30,866 bases of DNA from Hymenoscyphus infarciens (GCA_001414345.1 LLCB01000485.1:1-30866), one strand, 5' to 3'. Positions 8,097 to 21,900 are shown, numbered from the stretch's first letter. Program-made: numbers and translations. The notes: a model not told the origin generated them from the letters alone.

Positions 8097-10028
8097 ATGG
8101 TAAACTCAACATTATCCGCATTAGAGACTCTTCCTCTGCTTGCACTGGAGCGCATCTGTCAATATCTCGATAACGATTACTGGGAGAGGCAGAATCTGTG
8201 GAGTTTTACTCTCGCCAGTAGAACCTGTTGTTCTGTGGCCGCGGCTCGACGCTTCTGTCAAATCACTCTCAGGCTTGTTCCGGGGGAGCTAGAACGAAGC
8301 TTGAAGCCGTGGATGGATGTGCTCAATCATGATGGTCGCTACCGCCATGTCTGCCGGCTCAAGGTCACTTCAAGCGAGGATGTAAGAAGCAAGAAACCTG
8401 ACGATCGCTGGAATATACGTCATTATTTCGACATGCACGATCTCTGTCGCCCGTCCGAAAATTACCTGGAGCAAGGTTGGGGCTGGAAAAAAGGGTCCAT
8501 GGGGGATCCTGAATTCTGGGTGCCCTTGAGCCGTTTTATAAACCAGATACCAGGCCTTCAAGATCTAGTTTGGGCACTTGGATCTCATATGCCCAGGCCC
8601 GTCCTCTCTGCCGTTACTACAACAGGATGTCGGCTTCACATGCATCACTTTAGCCTCGAAAGCCTTATCCAATTTGGGGACAATCCACAGCCTATTGATC
8701 CCGATGAATATGCTCTTGCGACGTCTTCATCTCTTTTCAGTATAGTGGCTCGGGTAACTGGAACCAAGGGTTATAAAGGTGAGTTGGATTACAACGAGGA
8801 AGCCTTGATGCAGATGGTAGCGGGGATGGCACCTAACCTTGCATATTTATGTATGACTACGATCCACGAAGGCCAAGCATTTATGCCAGATGAGATTCGC
8901 CGTCTCAAAAGGCCTAAATGGTCTGGCTTTTTCTGTGATGGAGTTGCAGAAGCAAATCAACACCATGTGCGCGGCAGCCTTCAAAGCCTAGTCTGTGATA
9001 CTTATGTCCCCGGTGGCATTGCCAAATGGACTCATTTCACGGACTTTACTAAGCTTCGCTGCCTCATTATACCATATACCCCGGAGGAGGGTGTCGCTTT
9101 GACTGAAATAGCTACTCGTGGCGATTTCCAATTTTTGGAAACCCTAAAGCTATCGCCACTCGAAGATGAAACTCCCAACGCACAAAAAGTTCTACAACAA
9201 GTACTCGAGAGCGTGAATCCTCTTCAGCGCCTACTTCTGGATGGCTACTTCACCACAGAGACCCTCAACATTGTCTTGCGTCGCCACGGTGCAACACTAC
9301 GCACACTCTCAATGCACACTTATTTAGACGATGATGAACGCGACGCACCAACGCTTCTAGTGGCCTTCTCCAAAGCCATTGTTGAACAGCTTGTGGCCAA
9401 ATGTCCAAATCTGGAACAAATAAAGATGCCAATCGCCAGGACAGAAGGCGATGATGAAGAGGCTGGTATCTATCGCGCATTAAGCAGGTTGCCGCGGCTG
9501 AAGGATGCCGTCCTAATGCTGGGTTTCTGGATAGGGCCCGATGAAGACTACTGGGACGAAGAAAAATACGGGCTGTATCCACCTCACTCGGATGAAATCT
9601 ATGAGGCTGAGCAGATTCCTCCCGACGAGCTACGTATAGCTTTCAGAAATTGCGCTATAGATTCCATCCTGGCGCTCTCCATTTTCAACATGATAGCAAC
9701 TGGCAATAGCTTGAGGTACTTAAAAATCCACACGTTCCGGAAGACAACGCGTTGTTCACCCAACAACCAGGAGTTCGCAGAGCTCTTAAGATGGTTCAAT
9801 CGGCCCTGGGTGTGCAAGCGGGAGGATGCCGCCACAGTCACGGTAAAGGAGCTGAATGAAAAAGCAACGATCTCGTGTGGTAAGGATTGGGAACGCGCAA
9901 GTAAGAATTACCAAAGCAAGGGGTATAGAGATCCGAACCAAGACGTCTTTGTAGACGTGTTTAAAAGTGTATGGCCACCAAAAACAACAGAGTGGTGGAA
10001 TGATTGGGAAAGTCTTCCGCTCTCTTAA
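8097..10028 (+). CDS. F-box-like protein with leucine-rich C-terminal region
   Basis: Intact, apparently intronless frame of 643 residues. Residues about 10-55 (LPLLALERICQYL, then a Trp/Leu-rich helix and the SRTCCSVAAARRFC stretch) look like an F-box, the segment that binds Skp1 in SCF ubiquitin ligases. Residues about 230-560 carry irregular leucine-rich segments (LAYLCMTTI, LQSLVCDT, LRCLIIPY, LETLKLSPL, LEQIKMPI, LRYLKIHTF), as in fungal F-box/LRR proteins that present substrates for ubiquitination. No signal peptide or membrane segment is seen. The start has a good context (A at -3, G at +4). It is the only undamaged gene in the window, has normal base and codon use, and shows no premature stops although RIP-mutated DNA lies on both sides. 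The substrate is unknown. Such proteins form large, variable families in ascomycetes, so orthology cannot be claimed. Confidence 0.85.
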   Translation: MVNSTLSALETLPLLALERICQYLDNDYWERQNLWSFTLASRTCCSVAAARRFCQITLRLVPGELERSLKPWMDVLNHDGRYRHVCRLKVTSSEDVRSKKPDDRWNIRHYFDMHDLCRPSENYLEQGWGWKKGSMGDPEFWVPLSRFINQIPGLQDLVWALGSHMPRPVLSAVTTTGCRLHMHHFSLESLIQFGDNPQPIDPDEYALATSSSLFSIVARVTGTKGYKGELDYNEEALMQMVAGMAPNLAYLCMTTIHEGQAFMPDEIRRLKRPKWSGFFCDGVAEANQHHVRGSLQSLVCDTYVPGGIAKWTHFTDFTKLRCLIIPYTPEEGVALTEIATRGDFQFLETLKLSPLEDETPNAQKVLQQVLESVNPLQRLLLDGYFTTETLNIVLRRHGATLRTLSMHTYLDDDERDAPTLLVAFSKAIVEQLVAKCPNLEQIKMPIARTEGDDEEAGIYRALSRLPRLKDAVLMLGFWIGPDEDYWDEEKYGLYPPHSDEIYEAEQIPPDELRIAFRNCAIDSILALSIFNMIATGNSLRYLKIHTFRKTTRCSPNNQEFAELLRWFNRPWVCKREDAATVTVKELNEKATISCGKDWERASKNYQSKGYRDPNQDVFVDVFKSVWPPKTTEWWNDWESLPLS

Positions 10029-10408
10029 CAAGCTTTGCTCACCATTTTACCTCCTAGCTGGGAATCTATATGTGATAGAAAGAAGAGGTGTAAATCGCTT
10101 ACATTTCTACGGATGGATAAGCCCAGGTTAAGTACTCGTATAAGAGCTATTAAAGAGGCTATAGACAAAGGTTCTACTGACAAAGAAGAGGTATTCAGAA
10201 TAATATAAGAGTATTATTTTATAATATATAATAAAAGGCTTTTTATTACTAATTCTAGCTTATATATAAGTCTTAGGTTCTAGGTCTAATATTAACTTAG
10301 CTTAGAAAAATCATCTAATTTCTTCGTTTATAAATAATAATACTAAGATATTATCTTTTATATAATCTTATAAAAATACTTTTATTTCTCTATATTTTAT
10401 AAGAAAAC
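10029..10408. other. 3' flank of the F-box gene, grading into RIP-mutated DNA
   Basis: Base composition stays normal to about 10,140 and then drops into TpA-rich sequence. The first part probably holds the 3' untranslated region. No further gene is recognised. A short open stretch at about 10,137-10,206 is too small to call. Confidence 0.5.
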
Positions 10409-10446
10409 CTAAGACTTATTCTTAATAAGATTTTACGTTATACCAC
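10409..10446 (+). repeat. left half of a ~50-bp direct repeat, split by the retroelement
   Basis: CTAAGACTTATTCTTAATAA and the following bases match 29,127 onward. The match is cut at the retroelement boundary and resumes at 22,722-22,733 (CACTATCTCTCTA). The uninterrupted copy is at 29,127-29,176. Confidence 0.75.
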
Positions 10447-10546
10447 TATTAGTACTATATATAATAAGACTAGAAAGCTTAGTAGTATATACTCTAGAAG
10501 ATAGTAACACCTAGATAGCTTTATCTAATATAACCTCTATATATAA
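10447..10546 (+). repeat. 5' terminal direct repeat (LTR-like)
   Basis: Identical to 22,622-22,721 except for three C/T differences near the middle. Starts TATTAGTACTATATATAATA and ends CCTCTATATATAA. The exact first base could be 10,447 or 10,448, depending on how the CACT target duplication is drawn. Confidence 0.85.
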
Positions 10547-11500
10547 TAATTTAGTAATCTTAATAAGAGCGTACTTAACTAACTTTTAAATTATAAGAAG
10601 AGATAGAAAGAGATAAGAAGTTATTAAGTAAGTAAGAGAAGAACTAGATAAGAAATATAAGAGTAATAAGATTCTAAGCTATTAAGAGAGTAAGTAAGAG
10701 TAAGATAGAAAGAGAAGATTAGTAAATAAGATACTATAATAAGTTAAGAATTAAGAATATAGAATAATAATAAGGAACTTATAAATTAATATAAGAAAAA
10801 TAGATATATTAGGAATTAATATATTAAGAAATAACTCGATTTTATTACTATTAAAAGTTAAGGTTTAGCTTAAGATCTAATAAGATACTAAGTAGAAAAG
10901 AGTAATTTAATAATATTAGAATAAGATACTAAAAGTACCTACTAATTTTATATTAAAAAAGATAGTATACTTTTTAAAATAAATATAAGGAATAGTTAAA
11001 GCTATATAACTAAACTTAATAAGAAAGAATTATTATTAGAATAATAACCTTTTAATAAGTTACTACTTAATAGCTTAAATCCTACTTTTAAAGAATTAGA
11101 ATTAGAGATAAAGAATATAGTAACTAACTTTAAGAATAAAGAGATATTTATTAAACTAAGAATAAAAGTAGTATAGCTAGAAGTATTAGTATAAATAGTA
11201 TTCTAATCTTTAGAGCTAGTAAGTAAGAAAAGCTTTAACTTACTATTTAGTTTTCTAAAGAAAGTATAAGATATTCCTATTATTATTAAAAGTTCTAGTA
11301 GATTCTAGGTTAATTTCTTATTAGACGTCTTATAAAGGATTAATAAGAGTCTAATTATTATTAAGAATCTAGATTAGATAATAGTTAAGAATATTAAGAA
11401 AAGTATAAAACTAAGAATAATAAAAATATAAGATATTATCTTCTATTCTTATATTAAAGAAAAGCTAGTAATAGAAGATAAAAGTAATTATAATATAAGT
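10547..11500. other. retroelement leader region, no domain recognised
   Basis: Purine-rich, C-poor RIP-mutated sequence between the 5' repeat and the gag-like frame. It should contain a primer-binding site directly after 10,546, but RIP has made the match to any tRNA unreadable. Confidence 0.5.
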
Positions 11501-14500
11501 TTATCTTTATTAATTAATATTCCTACTTTTAAGAGTTTACTTTATTAAGATATAGCTATATTTATAAAATATATAGAGTATAAGGCTAAGAAGGAATACT
11601 TAGACTTAGTAAATAGAGAGGAGAGTAGTATCTTAATAGTATTTTTAAAGTATTAAAATAAGGTAAAAGAATATATAAATAATTTAAATAAGATTATATA
11701 AAATAACTTTATAGCTTTTAAGAAGTCTCTAATTAAGAGATTTTCTAAAGCAGATTAAGCTTATTAATATACTCTAGCTTTTAATAAGATAATTTACTTA
11801 AAGTAGTAGAGAAGACTTTTATTAGAATATATTACTAAAGCTTAAGTAATCTAGAGATATATAAAAGAAGATAATATAAAAACTCTTTATAAATAATTAG
11901 TAAAAAGCTTAAATAAGAAATTATTAAGAATATCTACTTTATTATACTAACTATAATTTAATATAATAAGTATAAAGAAGATAATAGACTTAATTTAAGC
12001 TATAAATAATAAGATAAAAGGCTTTATAAGTAGTATAGATCTATATTCCTTAGAATTAGATTATATAGAGGCTAGACTAGACTACTCTATTACTTAGTAA
12101 TTTATAAAGTTAAATTAAAAGAATTAGAAGACTAAGATAGAGTAAGCTAATATCTAAGTAAAATTAATTAATAACTTAACTCTTATAATATTTAATATAT
12201 CTCTAAGATCTATATTTAAAATAAAATATAGAAATTAAGTACTCTAAAAATAAAATAGATTTTTATTAATAAGAGGATAATCTTAATACTAAACTTAAAA
12301 AGCTTTATCTTTTTATTTTAAATATAGTAAGTTAAGTTATATAAGTTATACTTATATAGAATCTAAGAAGAATTATTTATTTAAAAAAGAGTAAAAAAGA
12401 AAAGTAACTAAATATATAAAAGTAAACCTATAGCTTAAAAGTTATTAGTAAACTAGAGTTCTAGTATAAGTAGCTACTTATATAATAGATATATACTAAA
12501 ACCTATACTATAGAAACTAATAATTAAGAATATAAGGTTATACTTCTTAATTCTAAGAATATCTAAAAACCTCTAATTAGTTTTAGAGATATAATCTAAC
12601 TTAGTTTATACTAGAGAATAATTAAGACTAAGCTAAATAATATTACTAACCTATAATTAATATAAGCTTAGAGAGTAATAAAGAAGTATAGATAAAGAAT
12701 TAGAAGATTAATACCTAGATATTAAGGAATAAATATTAGCTAATTAATATAGCTCTAAAGAAGACTTATAGAGTTAAAGTACTTTAGAGTAAGCTAGATA
12801 ATATTAGAAATAATAGAGTTTTAAAGTCTTATATAGTAGAGTATATAGATACTTATATTATAATAAGATTAAGTAGTAAACTAATACTAAAGAATCTAAT
12901 TTTAAAACCTACTTTTATAGATATCTAGAAGAAGAAGAAGGTAGGTAAGAAATCTTATGTCTTAGCTCTATTAATAAAGAATAAGTTAAGAGAGGTTATA
13001 AGTCTAAGTATAATAAGTAAAGTCTAAAAGAGAAAGCTACTAAGTAGAGAGCTAGAAGAGAAGAAAGTCTTAAAAAAGAGAGATAGGAAATAAGTAATAA
13101 GTTAAGATATTATAGAAGTAGTTAATAAGAAGAGATTTTTATTAGAAGAAGCTCTTAGAAATATTTATATTATTATAAGCCTAATAGACTTATATAATAA
13201 TTTACTAAGATATAGAGTAAAATTAGTAAAGATAGTTAAATTAAGCTTAAAAGAGTTCTCTAAGCTAGTATTAATAAATATAGTAAAAATAGTTATTAAT
13301 TTATTAGTTATAAAAGTATCTAAGTTAAAAGCTATTACTTTTAACCTCTTAAATAAGAAATAATAAAAGAAGGACTAACCTTAGCTAGAAGATAAGATAA
13401 GATTATTTTTAGAGACTAAAGTCTATAACTTCTATACTAGAGCTATAGTATAAGTATAATTAAATAAATAGAATAGAGTAGTAGATCTTACTAAAACCTT
13501 AATTAATAAAGATAGTATAATTAATCTTATACTAAAAGAGGTAGTAATAAGCTTAAGATTTAAACTATATAAGAATAATTCTATTACTATTAAAGTTACT
13601 AATTCTATAGTCTATTAACTCTACTACTTTATTAGATTTAATATTTAAGTATTAAAAGTAGATAGAGTTATTAATACCTATATTATACTTAATAAAACCT
13701 TATATTCCTTACTACTTAGTAGATAATAGATAAGAGAATATAATATAATTAGAGATTATATAAGATAAAAGTACTATATTATAAATAAATATAAAGCTTT
13801 AAGAAAACTAGAGTTTATAGTAAATACTTAACCTATATTAGTACTAAAGTATATCTCTTTACTAGTAGTACTATTTAAGAAGTTATTAAAGACTAGAAAG
13901 ATACTATAAGCTTCTTTAATAGAAATAGAAGAGTACTAAGGCTTACTTTTTAACTAAATAAATAAATAAATTAATATAGAATTAGTAGATAAGAAGAGAG
14001 AAGATTTAAATACTTAAGATACTATAATTAATAAGCTCTAAGAGGAGGTAGAGGAATAGATAGAAGAGAAGGAATACTAGTATAAGATACTAGTTATAGA
14101 AGTTATATAAACCTTTAAAAGTAAACTATTAAAGTAGTTTAGTATAACTTAGAGAAATCTTTTAATATTAAAAATAATAGTAAAATTAAAATTAAAAGCT
14201 ATTTATAAGTAGAAGACTTAGAATCTACTTATAAAAAGAGTTAGCTAGAAGAGAAAGTTAAGCTAAGAAAAGAGAGAAGACTAATATTAATTTATAAAGT
14301 ATAAAAAAAGAAATTTAAAGAAGAATTAGAAGTATTAACTTATCTAGTAAGAAGATAATACTATAATATAAATATTCTAATACCTTTTTAAAAACTTTAA
14401 AAGTAGAGAGTAATAAAGAATAAGAATAAGATATACTTTAAAAGAAAGAGGTAACTAGAGAATAGAAAAACTAAGAAAAAGTTAAAAAGATCTTTATTAG

Positions 14501-14900
14501 TACTAAGATTAAAAAGAGATACTTATTTAAATAATAATATTATTTTAAAATTAAGAAAATATATAATAAAGATATTAGAAAACGAGTTTAATCTAGTAAT
14601 AGATATACTAAAATTCTAGATACTAGAGTATAAGAAGAGGTAAGAAGAAGAGGAGTATTAAAAGAATTTATTCTATTATATTACTATTAAAGAATTAGAA
14701 AATATAAATAAAGAGATAAGTAAGAAAGTATAGTTAAAATTAGTATTATAAACTTAAGATAGAAGTAAAAGAAGTAAGAAAAAGGTTCTTTATACTACTA
14801 AATATTTAAAATAGAAGAGAGGAAAGGTAATAGTAAAAAAAGTAGATATTTTATAGAAAGAGAATTTAGAAGTAGTAACTTATAAAGTAGAAAATAAGAA
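11500..14900 (+). pseudogene. gag-like and pre-RT region of the retroelement
   Basis: Position upstream of reverse transcriptase implies Gag and protease. Around 11,520-11,760 a plus frame reads as a charged, helix-rich stretch (for example FKKSLIKRFSKAD), like the capsid-type part of fungal Gag proteins, broken by TAA/TAG codons. I could not identify a zinc knuckle or the protease active site with confidence. The limits are approximate, and assignment rests mainly on location. Confidence 0.45.
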
Positions 14901-15539
14901 GGTTAAGAACTATCTACTTCTCTTAAAAGGGAATTTAGTCTATATAAAATATAGTAACTAAAAGAAAGATTTAATAAGAAGTTCTTAGTAGAGAAAAGTT
15001 CTAGACTAGAACTTAGTTAAGAGTACTTCTAATAAAGAAAGGAATTCTAAATTAGGAATAAGATAGTAGGTTCTTTTTATAAAAGAGATTCTTAATAAAG
15101 TATAAATAGAGTATATTCTTAATATAGAAGAGATTCTAATAAAGAACTTTAAGAGAGTAAAAGAGGTAAATTTAACTCTAGAGTTTAAAATACCTTATAT
15201 AGAAGAAAAGCTAATTAGTATATATAGATAAAAAGAATAGATTAAGAAGTTAAGATAATAGAAAAGTATTCTACTATCTTTATAAGATATAGAAGAAGAG
15301 GATATATTTAGTAGTAGATATAGTTTCTTAATTAAGTATAAGTTATATAAATATAAAAGATAATAGATAAGAGATATCCTAGCTAGACCTAAATAAAAGA
15401 AGATAAAAAACATAGTTAAAGTAATATAAAGACTATTAATAAACTCTTAAGATAGAAAGAACTAACTTAATAGTCTTTTATTCTATTAAAGAGACTTATT
15501 TATTATAAATATAAGAGATATATTAAAGACTTTACTAAT

Positions 15540-18500
15540 TAAATATACTATTTTTATATTTAAAGATATAATCTCTAAAAGAGTAATACTAAAGCTATTT
15601 ATATAAGAAGAAGTAGACTTTTAAAAAGAAATAATCTCTATATTACTTAAAGTAGGAATTATAGTATACTACGATTTACTATAGTTAATAAGAAGTAAGT
15701 ATATTAAGAAGACTAGGAAAAAGAAATTAAAAATAATATATTAGTATATAGCTATTAATAAGACTACTATTAAAAGCTAATATCTAATAAGAAAGCTAGA
15801 AGTAATAGTATAATAAGTAGCTAATTCTAAAATAAAGTATATATTCTTTATAAATACTAGTAATAGATATTAGATAATTCTACTATATCTACTATATAAA
15901 TATAAAACTACTTTTTTAATAATATTTAACTAATTCGCTTATAATATAATAAGCTAAGAACTTATAAGAGAGCTAGGAATATACTATAGATTAAAAGACT
16001 TTAAGTATTAAGAGATTCTAAAACTAAATAGGTAAACCTATATTAAGAGAGGTAGATAAAGATATAATATTCTTATAGTTTATAAATAATAATATAAAGA
16101 GAGTTATAAACTTTAAAAAGATAGTTTAGTTTTTATATAATTATTACTTCTTAAGAGTTATATAAGTAGAACTAACTTTAAGCTCTATTAAATTAAAATT
16201 TAAAGTAAGAAGTTTAGACTATCTAGGATATTATAGACTAGAAAGAAGAGGATTATAACTAGTCTTAGATATAATTATAATAATCTATAATTAGAAACTA
16301 CTTAGGTTTATAAAAGAGTTAAAGTAATTTATATATTAACTACTATTTCTTAAAGACTATATTCTAAATAAAGCTAACTTAACTACTATCTTAAAAATAG
16401 TAATTATATATATTTTAAAAGAATATAAATATATAAGAAAGGTTAAATACTAATATAAGATAATAGAGTTTAATTTCTAAGAAATTTACTAGAAAGCGTA
16501 GTAAAAGTATAAGAATATAATATATAAAAATATAGTAGTCTTAAAAGACTCTTTAAGATAATACTATTTAGCTATTAATATATTAGATATAGATATAGAA
16601 GGAGTTCTATTCTAACTTTAGAATAAACCTCTAAATATAGAAGTAGATATAAAAGTACTAAAGAACATAGATAGTATTATATTTATAAGTTTCTAGCTAA
16701 ATAGTAACTAAAAAAAGTACTATACTATAAAGAGAGAAGTATTAGAAGTAATATAAAGTCTTAAGAAGTCTTACTATTTTATTATAAGATTAAAATACTT
16801 AGTTAAACTATATATAGATTATACTACTCTAATATTAATCTTATATAAGAATAATATAAAAAGAAGAATTATAAGATAATAACTAAAGATATTAGAATAT
16901 AACTTTAAAGTAAAACATATACCTAGGAAATAGTTAGTAGTAATAGATAGACTTTTAAGAATTAATAAGAAGTTAGCTTTTAAGTTCTTAAAAAGCTATA
17001 AAGAATTTATACTATATATAATAAATACTAAGAGAGTTAAAAGAAAAATGTTAATATTAAGAAAAAGAGAAATTCTAAGATTATATTATAATTAAAAAGA
17101 TCTAACTTTACTACTAACTTAGGAAAGTACGATTTAAGAAAGACTTAATAAGAAGTAAGAATAAGAGCTATATTAAGACCTAGTAGAAGTAATACTAGTA
17201 CTTCTATTATTAGAAAGATATACTTTAAGATACTAAGAATAAATATAAAAAGTAGAAAATATAGTAGAGAAGATTACTAATAATAGAATAAAGTAGAAGG
17301 TCTAGATAGATAACCTATAGTATAAGAATACTATAAAGTATAAGATATTAGAGAAAGTTCTATAAAAGAGAGTATTAATAGAATTATATAAGAAAGTAAT
17401 TAGGTTATAGATAACCTTACTAATTCTTATTAAAAGAGTAGAGGAAAAATTTCTACTATTAATATATAAAGAAAAAAGAGTTAATAAGATAGCTTTCTAT
17501 CTTTATAAGAATTAGATTACTATAGTATTATTTACTCTTTATAATACTTATAGCTACTTTTTATCTAAGCTAATACTAAGATAAGTAATTAGAAGGTTTT
17601 ATTAGCTTATAAGATATAAAGATATAATAAAATATTATAGGTTCTATATAAACTATTAGATACTAGAACTACTTAAGCCTTTAAAGGGTTTACTTCTAGT
17701 ACTCTAGCTATAGTCTAAAGATCTAATAGTAATTAATTATATTAGGTCTATATCTCTAATATTAAAATTAGAAGTATAATTTATCTATATAATAATAGAC
17801 TATATAACTAGAAAGATCTAGATAGAATATATAAGAGTAGCTATCTCTATAAACATATTAGAGATTATCTAAAAAAGAATTATTTAATAAATAAGCTAGT
17901 TTAAAACGTTATACTTCGATAATAAGAGCTATTTTATAAGAGATATATTTAAGAAAACTATAAAAGTAAATAGAGTTAGATAATACTTTACTCTAGTATC
18001 TTACTTAGTATCTATTAAGCTAGTAGAATTATTAGTAAAGCTATACTTAGAAAGGCTAAGAGTAAGGCTATAAGGTTTAAAATCGTTAATATTTAAATAA
18101 GATAAGTTAAATAATAATATCTTAAATAATTTAAACTCTAAAAACATCTACGTTTATAGGTTTACCTCTAATAAACTATTCTTTAAAACTAACTACTAGA
18201 GATAGTAGATAGATATAATTATAGAGACTAGGTTAAAGATAGAGGTATTAAATATAAGTATTAAAAAAGTAGACTTAAATAAGTACTTAGAGAGAATAAA
18301 TCTTAAGAATAAGATATAAGCCTTTAAGAAGAGACTAGCTAAAATAGATAAGATATAAAATCTAGTAAACTATTAATATCTAAAAGAATAAACTAAGATA
18401 GTAGCTAAAACTAAAATATTAAACCTAATACTAAAAACTAGAGATCTCGTTCTACTTAAAAGGCTATAATAAGACTAATAAAAGTCTTATAAGTTAGAGC

Positions 18501-18700
18501 TTTATTAAATAGAACTATATAAAGTAGATAAGATAGAGGAGAATAACTTCTCTATATAGCTATAAGACCTATATTTAAAAGAACTTCTAAGTAAATTTTA
18601 TATAAACTATATAAAACTTTTTATAAAGAGAAGAGAATATAAAGAGATAATAAGATCTTAGAAGTTAATTACCTAGATAAATAAAGACTTATAACTAATT
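15540..18700 (+). pseudogene. Ty3/Gypsy pol remnant: reverse transcriptase, RNase H, integrase
   Basis: Reverse transcriptase begins about 15,540; the palm segment YKTTFLIIFN-FAYN is near 15,900. The YxDD box lies at 16,079-16,090 and reads F-I-N-N, both aspartates changed to Asn. The thumb segment LDYLGYY follows near 16,220. RNase H ends in the connection motif EYNFKVKHIPRK at about 16,895-16,930. Integrase shows an eroded HHCC finger (about 17,540-17,670) and then the D,D-35-E triad at codons 17,798-17,800 (GAC), 17,918-17,920 (GAT) and 18,026-18,028 (GAA), all three intact. From the YxDD box through integrase one frame is kept. The upstream part of RT is one frame off, with the shift near 16,040. 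Many in-frame TAA/TAG codons replace Gln, Trp and Arg. The tail after integrase to about 18,700 is charged and fits the post-integrase region. The enzyme would have copied and inserted the element and is now dead. Confidence 0.85.
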
Positions 18701-18999
18701 CTAAAAGAATATATAAAGATAGTTAAAGAAGAGAAAGAGAAGAGAAAGAGCTAAATTTAATAAGAAATAATATCTAAATTTAAATAGTTAAGAATTAGTA
18801 ATCCTCTAAATAGACTATATATATATAAATCTTAGAAGGTAACTAAGGAAGAAATAGAAGACTTAAGATATAGTAAGTATTTGAAGAAGAAGAGTATAAA
18901 CCTAAATAGCTTAAGAAGAAGTCTAAGTCCTTTTATATAAATATAAGAGAAGTAAGAGAGTAAGAGAGTACTAATAAGAGTATTATTTTAGAAGATAAG

Positions 19000-21900
19000 A
19001 GAGAAAAAAGAGTAAAAGATAATTAAAAATATAAGAAGAGCTAGATAGAATAGAGATAGTATTCTTCTTTAATATTTACTTAAACTATTATATACTATTA
19101 TTATTAGATATTCTAATATTAAAGAGAAGAGAGAGATATTTAGAAGTATTAGTTATATAAGGAAGTTATAATACTAGTAAAATAGAATAAAAGAGAAAAG
19201 GTAAATAAGTATAATATAAGAGATAAGAGAATAAAAGAAGTTTAATAAATAAGAAGATTAATAATATAAAGAAAGAAGACTAAAAAGAGAATAAAAAGAA
19301 AAAGAAGGAAATTAAAAGTAAAGTTAAAAATAAAGTTAAAAAAAAGTAAAGCCTCTTAAAGTATAAAAAAACTCTATACTTCTACTTTATAACCTAGCTT
19401 TCTAAAGAAAAAAAAGCTTATAATAAAAATATATTAAGATAATAATTAATAATAAGACTTAATCTAAGTAGTAGATAACTTTCTAATAACTTATATAACT
19501 TATATTTAATTAATTAAAGAAGATTAAAAGAATAATCCTATTATAGTAGACGTTTTTAAATTCTTAAAAATTAAGTTAATAGAAGAACTAAGAGATATAT
19601 AATTAGAAGTTAAAATTAAGATATCTTAGAGTACTATAAGAGTAGATAAAATAGTTAACTAGGAGACTCTTTCTTAGAAAAATAAAGCTAAAGTTATTAA
19701 GATTCTTAAGTTAAGAACTCTAAGCTAAACTAATAGAATTATAACGCTAGAGCTAGAGAGTAGTAAAAGTAAGAGTATAGATAATAAGAAGTAGAAGATA
19801 AATAAGAAGGATAATCTTTTATATAAAGTAGAATAAGAACTAAAAGATATTAAACCCTCTTAACTAGTTAACTACCTAATACTAGACTAGAGCCTCTAGA
19901 TAGAAGAGAAAATTAAAACTATACTTAAGATAAGAGATAGAAGTCTTAAAATAGGATTCTACTTATAAAGAATAAAGAACCTAAAAGAACTTTTCTTAGC
20001 TATTAATAGCTATATTTAATAATAGATCTTAAAGTTAGAGGAAATTAGAATCTACTTCTAGAAATATAAAAAGCTAAAGATAATAAAGAAGATAATAAAG
20101 AAGTTTAAAAAGCTTAAAAAGATAAATAACTATATAGTTAGTTAGGAATTAACTAAAGTAGTTAAATTAAAAAGAGAATTAATTAATATAGTATTATAGA
20201 TTTTAGAATACTTAGTCTAAGGTTATTATAAAGTAAGCTAGTACGTTCTACTTACTAAGATATTTAAAGTATTAAATATAATTAATTTAGCTAAAAAGGA
20301 GTTAAGATAGCTTATAGTATATTAAAGAACTTAGAAGAAGTTATAAAGTAATATAAAAGGTTAACTTTAAGCTTATAACTATATCTTAATATAATATACT
20401 CTAAAATAGCTAATTATTATTAAAAAGAAATATAAGAAGATTAATCTACTAGATAATATACTAGTAGTACTAGATAAAGTAGAATTAGGTATACTATTAG
20501 TAGGAGCTTATATAATACTTAACTAATTCTATATAATATATATAAAAGTATACTAAGAAGTATTAACTATAGAGTATTAAAATAATTATAACTCTTAAAA
20601 GAAGGTCTTAAAACTAAATAAATAAAAGTTTAAATAAGTTAAAGATATTAAAGTATACTTAGATAAGTTAAAAAGAAATCTAAAGATATATTTATAGCTA
20701 AATAAAGAGGATTTATAGTATTAAGAGTCTAAAGGTTCTAAAGAATCTAAGAGTAAAATTAACCTAGATAAAATACTAGTAGAATAAATATTAAAAAAGA
20801 TAGTAAAGATAAAATACCTAAAAGTAGAAGTATTAAAGAAAAGCTAAGTAAGAGTCTTAGTTATAAAGATTATAAAATTATAATAGTATCTTAATACTTT
20901 AGACTTTAAAAAAGAAGATATATTAAATATTTTTATAAATACTAGTAAGAAAAAGTAGAAAGTAGTTATTAATAAACTTAAGTAGAAGAGTATAAGAATA
21001 TATATTATAGCTCTCTCTCTAAAGCTTAATAAAGAAGTAAAAAAGAATAGTTAATTAAGACTAGTAAAGCTTATATTTAAAATAGTTAAAAGAAAAAAGA
21101 TAAAAAGACTTTAAGTAAAATAATATAAAAAGACTATAAATAAGAGATTAAAGAGAGAGAATAATAAGCTATTAAAAGGAATAAGTAACTAAGTAAAAAA
21201 AAGTCTTAAAAAGAAGGTATTTAAGGCTTTAAAGAATACTAGAAAGAAATAAAAGATAGACATAATAATTACTAACTACTTTCTAAAAAAGATAAAGAAT
21301 AATATAAGACCTCTATATAAAGTAGAGTTAGTAGTTTAAAAGAATAGAGAGCTCTAGTATTTTAAAAAGAAGATTAAAGTTATAAAAGATTTAATAAAGG
21401 TAAGATTAATCTAACTAAGAGAAGAGTTAAATTTAAATAAATAATAATTAATTTTACTTAACTTTCTACTAAATTTTAAGAAGTAAATAAGAGCCTCTAA
21501 AGTCTAGCTAATAAAGAGGTACTTATTAGTAAAATACTAGTAATTCTTCTATAAGTATATAGACTTCCTAGTAAAGAAGATTTGTCTAATAAAAGTATTA
21601 GAAATAAAGAGAGAGAATACTAAGAATAAACTAGTAAAAGAATATAAAGATCTATTTAATATAAGAGGAATATTAAGAAAGTTAATCTAAAAGTAGTAAG
21701 TATTTAATAAGAAAAGAAAGTTTAATTAAAAAAGGAGAGAAGCTAAGAAGAGATTAGAAGCTATATTAGTAAAACGTTAATATATAGTAAAGATATATAA
21801 GAACTTTAAAGAAGAAAAGACTAAATAAGAACTAAGAAAGAAATAATATCTTAAAAGGATTATTAAGAGAGAATAGTTCTTAAGATAACGTTATAATAAC

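Noticed and set aside
9265..10031. Several minus-strand frames under the F-box gene
   Set aside because: Shadows of the 643-residue plus-strand gene, without motifs of their own.
10137..10206. Short open stretch with a helix-like reading after the F-box gene, possibly a transposase fragment
   Set aside because: Only about 23 codons with no diagnostic motif.
15195..15413. 72-residue minus-strand frame rich in Leu, Ile, Tyr and Phe
   Set aside because: It lies antisense to the retroelement pol region, and its composition is just what AT-rich RIP-mutated DNA encodes. No homology or start context supports it.
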